Assembly (NCBI RefSeq): GCF_030272615.1
Contig: NC_081406.1
Span: 167,135,521-167,199,520, forward strand
From: Cryptomeria japonica
Lineage: Eukaryota > Streptophyta > Pinopsida > Cupressales > Cupressaceae
DNA length: 64,000 bases
Direction of reading: 5' to 3'
Below the pieces are notes generated by a model. It was given only the letters and a program-made list of their open reading frames with translations. It was not told the origin of the DNA and did no database searches. Position numbers and translations under genes: made by a program. Of the stretch, positions 40,601 to 49,430 are shown one piece after another. Numbering within the stretch: the first letter of the stretch is position 1; each line of letters begins with the position of its first letter.

Positions 40601-41601
40601 CCTTTAATTGTAGAGATATTCCATTTCTTAGTTTGATAGTACAGGTCCCAATTCCTTTCACAGGATATGTGGAGTTATCTCCATTAGTAACCGTTAAGTG
40701 TTTCAAACTTATTTCTGAATCCAGTTATATGCCTTGATGCTCCACTGTCTACGATCCAAGTGTTTTTATTTGTATTTATTTCGCTTGATAGGGCTAAGAA
40801 GAAAAATGAGTTTTCTCCTTTGACTTCGGCTAGACTAGCTTGTGTTTTCTTCCTTTCTGGACAATTCCTGTGAGTGTGCCCATATTTGTCGCATTTGTAA
40901 CACTGAATTTTAGACATATCTCTTTTCTGGTGGTTTTTATTTCCTCTCTTCCATTTGGAGAACTTTTTCTTTTTGTTGAAGGTATTTGTATTAAGTGCTT
41001 GGATTTCTCCTTCTTTATTTGTCCCTAATCCTCTTGAGATTGATTGAGATTCCTCTTGAATGCACTCATTCTTAAGTTGTTCAAATTTGGGTAAGGGGGG
41101 TGTTCTGCTAATACATTGAATGTAGGATTCCCATGAAATTGGTAATCCTCTTAGGGCTATGAGAGAGATTTCTTGATCATCTACCTCATTTCCAATAGTT
41201 TGTAATTCGTCTTTTACTTCAGATATCCTTGAAAAGTATGTAGATATTGTATCATCTTTATTCATCTTTATGTTTAAAAGTTGTTGTTTCAAGGTTAACA
41301 TTCTGCTCGCATTGTTAACTTCATATGTATTTTTAATGGTTTTAAATACTTCATATGCTTTAGGCAGTCTGGCTATAGATGGAAGAATATGATCTTTGAC
41401 TGAGTCAATAATTATTTTCTTTGCTTTATTATTACGCCTTTTCCAGGTAGATTTCTCTAGTTCATCATTTGGCATGTCTAGATTTTCTTCTATGTAAGAC
41501 TCTAATTCTAGTTCTTCAAGAATGGCAATGATTCGTATCTTCTAGGAAACGAAGTTGGAGGCTCCTTCGAGTCTATCTTCCACTCTCATATTACTTGACA
41601 T
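37662..41601 (-). pseudogene. Copia gag-pol polyprotein, element B (broken)
   Basis: The minus-strand frame starts at ATG 41,601 (MSSNMRVEDRLEGASNF). A stop near 41,544 probably replaces Trp. Gag has a zinc knuckle CYKCDKYGHTHRNC. The protease motif is IVDSGASRHITG. Integrase shows ELIHSDLCGP, DDYSR and NGVAERKNRT, RT shows AFLNGSIVEEVYIEQP, LYGLKQAPRAW and YVDDL, and RNase H shows SDSDWVGSTTDRKSTTG and ADIFTKPL. Frameshifts lie near 40,700 and 40,165, and in-frame stops near 40,360 and 38,452. A 27-bp internal duplication in integrase repeats CPHSVLENI. The long integrase-RT frame (609 codons) shows decay is less advanced than in element A. Confidence 0.94.
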
Positions 41602-41738
41602 TTTGAATATTTTCTTAGTCGGATATATCCTCTGCGTATATAGCCTCTGCGTTGATTTGTTATTTACTTCCGATAAATGCTTATGAGTAATATGGCTGTC
41701 TAATTTATTCTCTTAATATGCTGACTCTGATACCATTT

Positions 41739-42081
41739 TGTGAAATATGGATCGAAGAATAATGACAACGATTCTGGAAGACTGATTGCCGTGAGTTATT
41801 GATCGTCTCCATCATTGAATCCGGTTTAAATACAAGAGGAAATGTTGCCTACGTAGGGACATGTCCATACATGGCAGTTGCCACGTATGGACATGTCCCT
41901 ACGTAGGGACATGTCCATACGTGGCAGTTGCCATGTATGGACATGTCCCTACAGAGGCAACCATTCATAACAATTAGTTTGTTTATGTTTAATTTCCAAA
42001 CTGTATGCTCTGTTAATATATCACTCTCCAGATAATAACCGATTTACCATTAGTTAGATTCATGAGGGCTATATCTTAACA
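41739..42081 (-). repeat. 5' LTR of Copia element B, with doubled palindrome
   Basis: Two head-to-tail 50-bp units (41,848-41,897 and 41,898-41,947) each contain CCTACGTAGGGACATGTCC, a TACGTGGCA-like site and its inverted partner TGCCACGTA. The other LTR has only one unit. ACGTGGC and TACGTA cores resemble plant bZIP-binding elements, so this block may be an enhancer, which is inference. Confidence 0.92.
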
Positions 42082-43804
42082 ATATATATATATATATATA
42101 TATATATTCGTTGTTTTTTTTAATTATGTTATTTTGGAAATAAAGTATTGCATAATTATTAGAAATAAAAGTTATTGCAAAATTAAATCTTCATTTTATT
42201 ATATATTTTTAATGGGATATAATTATATAATATTATATTCGAATAATATATATATTTATGTAATTATATTATACTATTATATATAATTTTTTATTTGGAA
42301 TTTAATTTAGATTATTGATACAATCTAATCGGGTTTATTTGTAATCATGAACATATAATTAGGGGGTTAGTTTTTATGTGATTGATTTAAACCTTATTGG
42401 ACAAATAAAAAAATTGATTTATTTAATATAGTTGTATTTTCTTATTTTTTGGAAAATCTTTTATTGCAAGTTATTTATGCATTTGACTGTTTTAAGGAAA
42501 GATTGCCTGAAATAGGATCTTGTGTAAATGGTGTTATCAGTCAAGCTTAATTTCATTGCAAATTTGGTTGTGTTGTTGTCATTATGTCTTATGTTGTTGT
42601 ATCTCCTTGGTCAGGTGTTGTAGTATAACCTTTTTTATATGAGTCATTGTGTGTTTTTATCCAAATGGTCAATCTTGGGTTAGTGATTGTATATCCTTCA
42701 CCTGTGCTTTGTCATGATTAGTTATGGCTATTTGTTTCGCCATAGAGTTCTCGTAGAGAGACCCTTCCTGTTAGTGTCCTATGAGAGAGAGTGGCTTTCG
42801 AGCGGGGGCCGTGCCCGAAGTGGATGACAGGATAACCCGTCGAAAGTCAATTAAAAAGTGATAACATAATAATTGAATTGGGATGGGAAAATATTAAATA
42901 AGATAATGTGCCTCGTGCATAGGTGAGTGCTTGTATAGGGCTCATAATGTAGCGAGAAGGCTTGGAATGACAAACTTAACACCTTGTCTTCACGAAAGGA
43001 TTGGTAGGGTCTGCATGAGACTTAGTTGGAACCGGAGGCTCGAGAGAGGTTACCAGGAGAAACCCAAGATGGGGGTCGGGACCTATGGAGGTTGTACCAT
43101 GGTATCGATCGTAAGACATGCGATGACACTCCCTAGAGTCACTAGTGTTTTGTGAGTTGTGTTACATAGATGTTTGCAGAGTCTTGTAGTCCTTTCGTAC
43201 TTGTCTTACTTTGCTTGCTTTAGGGTTTTCTACTATCTCCTAGCATGGTCGGGTGGTAGTGCCATTTCCCATCGGATGTTCTGGATTGTATCTTCAAGCG
43301 AGGAAAGGTTTCACTGGTGCTTCATGGTTCGTGGTTTATGTATTAGCTCATGTTCGTGATCATTGTTCAGTTGAGACCTTGTGGTCATTGTATCAGACTT
43401 TTATGTAACCTTGATATTGTAACTTTGTAATCCGTGGTATTATTGGAATGTATGCTATTTCAGTTGATTCAATCTTTTGTATAAATGATCTATGGAAAAA
43501 TAATTGCTTTGGAGTACTTTGATTCTTTCTTTATGGAATTTAGATGTATGTGTAGATTTTGTCTTAAGCATTTATTCTTCCTAATTAGATGAACAATTGG
43601 ATTAACCTTGGTGTTAATATAATTTACAAAGTAATCTTCGTTGGTAACCCTTAGGAATACATACGTTAGACTTCCGTTGTGTTGTTAAACGTGCTATTGT
43701 TATAATTAATGCACTTAATCTTTTAAAAAATAAATTATTACACCCTTTTAGCTGCCTAGTTGTATTGTTTTCCTCTAGGGTTTCTGGCGAGGCATTACAA
43801 CAGC

Positions 43805-45321
43805 GGCTTCAAACATTGTATGTCACGTGTTTGACAATATTCCTTGGGGTTCAAATAAGCGAAACAGGGTCAAATTAGACAAGGGATACTACATAATACA
43901 AATTATGTGTGAATCAAATTGGTTATCTTAGTTCATACAAATATTGATTTAAAGTTGTTTCTTAGTTCAAAGAAGACTGATAGGAAGAATTGATGTGAAG
44001 TAAATTTTCTTGTGTATTTTCCAAATCTTTTTGTTTCAAAAATTTATTATAATCTAAGGTTCAGAGGTTGGTGCCTCTGCTAAATGGAGTTGGTGCTCTT
44101 AAGAGTTGGAGCTCTTGTTTTGTAAATGGGGTGTTGCCCATAATTATTAATGAAAGTTTTTAATATTGTGGTTTTTTTACCACGAAAGACTTTTCCACGA
44201 GATAAAATTTGAGTCAGCTTGTTGTTTTCTCTGCTCTCTTTGTTTGGCTAAATTAGTTAATGTTTTTGAAATACTGAAGTTTGTAAAAAAGGGAAAGAAG
44301 TCACATAACTTCAAGAGAAGTTTCTATTCCAAAGAGGAGAGTTGTTCTTCAATTTAAAGTGGAGAAGAGTCATTGAATGATGAAATTTTGTTCATGGCAT
44401 TAGAAGAGACTATGACTGAAAATCAAGAAGAAGAAGATTATTTTGATGAACAAGAAGTTGAAGTAGATCTAGAACAAGAACTTATCAGTGCTCTTAATGA
44501 AATCAAAAAGTTGAGAAAGAAAATCAGAACTTAAAGTTGCTGTTACAAGAGGAAAGTAACAAGAATTCTGAAAAATCTCTTGCCTTAGAGACTGCTGAAA
44601 AGTTGATTGCTGATCTGAATGTTAAAATTGTAGAAGCTAAGAAAATTGAAGAGAATCTTAGAAAGGAGCTTAAGGACAAAGAACTAAACTGCGAAAAGCA
44701 TGAAGGTGAGGTTGTTTCTTTGAGAAAATTCAAAAAATCCTCAAAATTGCTGAATCATGAAAATATTTTTCAAAAGAATTCTATGAATCTAGATCATCTA
44801 TTAAGTTCTCAAAAAATGGTCTCTTGACAAAACTGGAGTTGGTCATGAAGAAGGCCAATGTCCAAAGCTCATTGAAGGTGAACAACAAAAGTCTAAAGCT
44901 GATTCATTCTCTAAAAACAAAAAAGGTGCTTTCAATAGGTTCGCTCGTATGGCTAAGTCTAAAAACTCTTACTTTTATGGTTACTGCTTTATGTGCAATT
45001 ATTTTGGTCACAAAGCCATAAATTGTAGTATTTTCTAGGAGAAATTTTGGTTTTGTGAATCGAAATACTTTTGCACCTTTAAGAAATTATAGTGTTATTT
45101 GTTACAAGTGCAATAACTTTGGTCATACTGCAAAAGTGTGTAATAGTGACTTAGCGGATTCCTCTAAGAAGGATGATACAAAAAGAAAAGTGAAGGAGAT
45201 TACTAAAGTTTGGAAGAAAAAGGAAACACAAGGAATGGAAATGTCCTTGGTTGTGCAAACTACCTTTCTTGCAAAGAATGAAAATGACATTTCGTATGTT
45301 GATAGTGGATGTTCTAGGCAT
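43805..45321 (+). pseudogene. Copia gag remnant with two zinc knuckles, cut at the protease
   Basis: Plus-strand pieces, broken by stops and frameshifts, read KKGKKSHNFKRSFYSK, then an acidic coiled-coil stretch (EVDLEQELISALNEIKKL, then a Lys/Glu-rich block to 44,826). A first zinc knuckle CFMCNYFGHKAINC and a second CYKCNNFGHTAKVC (45,097-45,138) follow, then the protease motif YVDSGCSRH at 45,295-45,321. Double-knuckle gag proteins of this kind belong to plant Copia elements. The reading stops where the CTCG-rich hAT sequence begins. The part from 43,805 to 44,165 has no clear motif. The long-LTR element inserted at its left edge. Confidence 0.75.
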
Positions 45322-45490
45322 AGTTGAACTACTCGTCGGGTACTCGGTGAGTTGCAAAAACTCGCCGAGTTTTTCTACCCAGCAAGTTTTTACAATTTTT
45401 GCTGGCCGATTTTGGTAAAAAACTCGTCATGTTTTCGGCGAGTTTTTGACCAAAACTCGCCGAGTCCGAGTCAAAAACTTGGCCGCGTGT
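45318..45490 (+). mobile_element. Left end of a second hAT copy (CTCG-rich)
   Basis: Begins CATAGTTGAACTACTCGTCGG, followed by dense ACTCGCCGAG/CGAGTT motifs like those in the ends of the intact hAT element. It lies directly after the broken Copia protease motif. The right terminus of this copy was not found, and no target duplication could be shown. Confidence 0.6.
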
Positions 45491-46009
45491 GCATGATAAG
45501 GAAAAACGGCAGAAATCAAATTCATTTTGTGTTCTTTGATTGGGTTTTGGGCTGAGAAGGGGGAAGGTTGACTTGGAGTGACTTGCAAGGTGATTTGGAG
45601 TGATTTTTGAGTGATTCCAAGTGGATTTGAAGGGGATTTAAAAAAAAAATCAGATTCCCATGTTATTTTTTTTTTTTTTTTCCTATGCTTTTTAAAATCA
45701 TTTTGTTTATTTTTTGTTGAATTTAGATGAGTTAGAAATCATTCCTAAGTAATCTAAAATCTTTTTAACTTATTTGAATAAGATTTAACACTAGTTTTGA
45801 CAAGTTTTGTAGATTTTTTCACTATTTTTTTTTAAGAATGTCTAGTTTTCAAAACAAAATCAAACCCTAATAGTTTTTTATTTTCTTTTTAAACTTTAAA
45901 TGATGTCTAAATGTTTTTCAACTAATTTAGATAGTTTGCTAAATTGTTTAACTAAAATGTTAAATTTTTTTTTTTCACTTTGTATGTGTAGGTTAACTAA
46001 GCATTAAAT

Positions 46010-46470
46010 ATGGCAAGTCATGATTGGCACTAAAACCATGCCCATCCAGTTATATAGGCACCCATCCTAAAGGTGCTAGAGATAGGGCTTGGAGGTATGC
46101 ATATGAGGGACTCGAACCTGGGGAAGTTATTTGCATAAAGTGTGAAAGAGTACTTCATAGAGGCATCAACCGCCTCAAATACCACCTTGCTGGCAAAGAC
46201 AAGCATGATGCTAGAGAATGCGTAGGGACCACTCTTGATATAAAAAGAGAAATGAATGCCCTACTTGCAGTTGGGGAAGAGATGAAATTGTAGAGGGAGA
46301 GGGTAAAGCTAGCCATGAGATCAACCATAGCTAAATCTCAAGGTGCTTCTATTGATATTGAAGAGGAACAAGAAGCACTTCAGAGCATGGTGGGCTCTCA
46401 GCGTGGCCCACGTATCCACAAACCCACCACCACCTCGCCCATTGCATCTGGTTCCTCTAGTAGAGTACTA
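46010..46470 (+). pseudogene. hAT transposase 5' exon (BED finger), broken
   Basis: After an acceptor-like TATGTGTAG an ATG (46,010) starts MASHDW, and a one-base shift leads into a frame with a BED zinc finger (RAWRYAYEGLEPGE, CIKCERVLHRGINRLKYHLAG, ending DAREC). It aligns with residues 8-60 of the intact transposase. An in-frame TAG follows at 46,291-46,293 and the reading then continues to SGSSSRV, where unrelated LTR-like sequence starts. The matching 3' exons are probably those at 60.9-62.4 kb, since orientation and subfamily agree. The intervening DNA would be later insertions. Confidence 0.75.
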
Positions 46471-46944
46471 ATGTGCGTATCGCACACCCCGTCCCCATCC
46501 TTTTTGACAGGGACCCCCCATTTGAAATAATTGCTCTGCGTTAAGAGAAAAGGTCTACCCGTGTGAGAGGTCGAATGTATCATTGAGAAGTTTAGGCTTT
46601 GACAAAATCTCGAGCCTCAATCGTTAAATTCGCAAATACTTCTTGTAGGCCGAGATGGGAAAGGGAGTCATAATCGTGCCATCAAGCTGGAAGAGCCAAA
46701 AATGTTTTATAAGGTAAAATCATGAATTTCCCCTTTAGGCCGAAAATCTCTAATATCTCGCGTTTTAGTCCAGAGGGCCGAAATGCAAATAAAAACTCCA
46801 AAGGCCCCAAAAATCGCGCATTTCCTTCAATATGCCCAAAAATGACAAATGAACAAAACTCGTGAAAAGACCATTTAGGCCGAAAACCAAGTCGCACAAA
46901 CAAAAAAAATTCGCCCATTTAGCTCGAAATGTAGGCTTTAGGGT

Positions 46945-47196
46945 CTCAAAATCAGAGTTCCATGACTTGCCAAAACTCGGCGAGTCATGGGCTGAGTAAC
47001 CCTCGGCGAGTCCTAGGTGGCTCGGACTCGACAAGGCTAACCCAATTCGCTTTAGGCAAAAATCACTAGAAAATTGGTTTTTTTGCCGAGTTCTGCCAAG
47101 TTTTTGCCGATTCCTGTCGCTTTTTTGCCAAGTCCTAAGTCGGGTCAGCCTTGCCGAGTCTGCGCTGAGTCCAAGTCTTATTTCTATGCTCAAAAT
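46945..47196. mobile_element. 236-bp non-autonomous hAT element (MITE-like) with 8-bp target duplication
   Basis: The target duplication CTCAAAAT occurs at 46,945-46,952 and 47,189-47,196. The element (46,953-47,188) begins CAGAGTTCCATGACTTG and, read inwards from the right, CATAGAAATAAGACTTGG. Its interior is full of ACTCGGCGAG-type motifs, as in the 4.09-kb hAT element. It encodes nothing and would need the transposase in trans. Confidence 0.85.
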
Positions 47197-48816
47197 CGAC
47201 TCGCGGACCAAAAATAACAAAAGAGAAAATCGCGTTGAATAGCTTCATAGTCCGAAAACGAAGAGTCTAAATCAGTTTTCAAATTCACGAAATACTAAGA
47301 GCCCGAAAAATCGCGACAACCAAATCCCAAGTTTGATAGAAGACAGCTTCAACCCGAAAATCAAAAGCTTTCAAATTCGGCTCACAAGCCGAAAAAGGGG
47401 TAAATGCTTAAATTCAAAAATCTCTTCATGGGGCTGAAAATCATTACAGTTCGCAAAGAAGCCCTATAAGCGGAAAATGACTGAAGGAGGAATCACGCAA
47501 AATGGCCCCTTAGGCCGATAATCATCAAAGTTAATCATTAAGGCCGAAAATGACAAGGGAGGGACATTTAATCATAAAACTAATCACACATTTCAGCTAT
47601 TTGGCCCGAAATTCCTGAAGTCGGCATTTTAATTCATTATGAGAGAAGTCGCAGAGTAACCAATTTGGCCGAAAATCTAATAGGCCATAAATGAACAAAG
47701 AGTTCAAATCGCTCAAACTCGCCCATTTTCAACATTTCGCAAGAAAAAAAGACATTTTAGAGGGTAAAGGGTTATTCTCGCATTTTCACCTTGTGGGTCG
47801 AATTTCATCATTTGAATGGAAGACGTTAGAGTTAAACCAAGTGAGATCGCGCATTTCCCCCTTATAACTCGAATTCCAGAACAAGTAAAAGGATGAGATG
47901 AAAATACGAGGGGGGGGGTGTCGATTTATTTGCCTAGGAGACCCGATTTTGACATTCACATAGGCGTTTATTTTTTTTGCATTTTGGCATGATAAGCCGA
48001 ATATTTGAAAGGTGTTTGTATTTTCACCTTAACGGTCAAGTTTCCTCCAACAAAGTGGTAAAGTGCAAAGTCGAATTCACTTAGTCAAAATGAAAGTTTG
48101 CATTTCGACCACAGTGGCCAATCTTTCGTCACAAGCTTTAGGGGGCATTTAAAATTTAATATTTGTTAAATTAATTTATTTAATTTTTCAAATGATTAAT
48201 GTGGGTCAAAATTGATTATTTGTAAGCATCGTCAGGGAGAACCAAGAGAAAGCCTGAAATGTCAAGGAGCCTTGATCGCAAGCGAAGAGGAGATGTGATT
48301 GCAAGTGATTCTAAGAGCGTCAACCTAAAGCTCGGATTGCAGGTCTGATCGCGATCGACACCAAGGAGCAAGGATGCAGGATCGCACCATAGAGTGCAGG
48401 ATCAAAGTGATGAAACATTGGGAAGCGTGTCACTGGACTCCAAGTTGAAGTCCACCCTTAAAATCAAATACCGAAGAACATTCAGAATGCTACTCGAAGT
48501 ATGCATTCCTGAGAAATACACAGCTGAATTTAATTCTAGGAATTCAGTTTTAAGAACTGAAATTGTTTTAATGTAAAACTGCCTGTGGGTCTCGCTCAAG
48601 ATATTTTAAAACAAAGGGAACCAGGTTAGTTGTGCACGGTTATGTTCAACTACCAGATAGACCTAAATTAAAGCCAAATAGTGGTAGGCAGTTGAGAACG
48701 TGGTTGGATAGATAACTAGGAATTGAGTGGGCATGGGTTAAAGTTACCAACTTCTAGATGGCAGGTTGCAGCCCTTGGATGCAGTCAATCCTGGCCACCG
48801 GTTCGACATGTAAAAT

Positions 48817-48826
48817 CTATAAAAGG
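48817..48826 (+). promoter_or_regulatory. TATA box of the LTR-like block
   Basis: TCTATAAAAG followed by GCAGGATGCC. A transcription start would be expected about 30 bases downstream. Assigned from sequence pattern only. Confidence 0.45.
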
Positions 48827-49020
48827 CAGGATGCCTCTCATTGTAAAGGGTTAAAGTTTTGTAGTTAGAATAGGTTAGATTTTAGGAATAGCATAGAGAT
48901 GTTGTAGAAATTGTTGTAATAGGCAACTAATTTTAGGATGTTTCCCAATGTTTCATCGCTTTGATCCTGTGCTCTTTGATCATGTGCTCTATTACTGGGG
49001 TTAGGTTTTTGACTTTTTTG

Positions 49021-49430
49021 ATTTTTTGATCTTTTTGGCTTTTCTATTTTTTTACTTTTTTAAGATTTTTTGGTTTTTTACTTTTTTTGGATTTTCTGGA
49101 ATAAGAAAGATCTTGAATATCTCGGATTCAACTCGAAAGCTCAATTGGTTCTGGCTTGCTTCCTTCTTTCGTAAGTCCAGTTGACAACCTAGCGATCACC
49201 TTCCTTTCTCTGTACCACTTTCGTCGAGCGTTGAAGATGGCTTTCCACTGATCTTCCTTGGATTCAAGAGTTTGCATTCGCTCACCTTTCTTCTATGTTG
49301 CTTTCAATTTTGTTGAGTGTGAAGAGAGGGTAGAAGTTCTAGATAGCTCCTCAAAATATGACTTGATAAAATCTGGATTTCATTTGCTCAAGTGTTTATC
49401 GTGATCATGCCCTCCTTCTAGCGCCAATTC
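49021..49430 (-). repeat. Left arm of inverted repeat A
   Basis: The roughly 410-bp arm is the reverse complement, with scattered differences, of 54,122-54,520. It begins in the 3' part of the RNase H frame and covers the spacer behind it, ending in a low-complexity GATTTTTTGATC-like tract. Confidence 0.88.

Larger units (their letters stand above)
36967..42081 (-). mobile_element. Copia-type LTR retrotransposon B, nested and decayed
   Basis: LTRs are 36,967-37,262 (296 bp) and 41,739-42,081 (343 bp), ending GGCTATATCTTAACA. The size difference is one 50-bp duplication minus a 3-bp indel. The minus-strand primer-binding site TGGTATCAGAG lies at 41,735-41,725 and the polypurine tract CTAAGAGGGAG at 37,273-37,263. 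Comparing the two long LTRs shows the insertion point in an A/T-repeat, where I could not discern a target duplication. It inserted after the long-LTR element and is therefore younger. Confidence 0.94.
35046..43799 (+). repeat. Right LTR of the long-LTR element, split by a nested Copia element
   Basis: Collinear with the left LTR from 35,046 to about 36,966 and from about 42,082 to 43,799. Without the insertion the length is about 3.64 kb. It ends GGCGAGGCATTACA directly before ACAGC. A (TA)n tract borders the insertion on its right side (42,081-42,107). Confidence 0.94.
31064..43804 (+). mobile_element. Non-autonomous element with 3.7-kb LTRs and a 251-bp interior
   Basis: The target duplication ACAGC flanks the element (31,064-31,068 and 43,800-43,804). 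LTR 1 is 31,069-34,794 (3,726 bp, TGTAGTACCCC to GGGGCATTACA). LTR 2 is 35,046-43,799 and contains the nested Copia element 36,967-42,081. The interior (34,795-35,045) holds only the primer-binding site TGGTATCAGAGC, a leader with a short ATG frame, and a polypurine tract. It encodes no replication protein, so an autonomous partner would have to supply them. The very long LTRs recall LARD elements, but those normally keep a long interior. Confidence 0.93.
46471..49010 (+). mobile_element. LTR-like block with repeated GGCCGAAAAT-like motifs and a TATA box
   Basis: Starts near TGTGCGTATCGCACACCCC (about 46,472), where hAT coding similarity ends. From 46,650 to 48,130 about twenty variants of GGCCGAAAAT recur every 30-70 bases, often with TCGCGCATTT nearby. 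TCTATAAAAGG at 48,817 looks like an LTR promoter, and the following 180 bases resemble an R-U5 region. The right end is uncertain. A 236-bp hAT element has inserted in it. I infer a long Ty3-type LTR but found no second copy. Confidence 0.4.

Noticed and set aside
45318-45340. 8-bp target duplication for the second hAT copy
   Set aside because: The eight bases before CATAG (GTTCTAGG) were not found after any candidate right end, so no duplication is claimed.
46682-47220. Minus-strand frames of 78 and 151 codons
   Set aside because: They cross the non-autonomous hAT insertion and the GGCCGAAAAT array. No domain. Low-complexity composition explains the openness.
46471-48135. GGCCGAAAAT array considered as a CRISPR-like or satellite array
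   Set aside because: Spacing and motif are irregular and the context is a plant LTR, so neither a CRISPR array nor a clean satellite fits.
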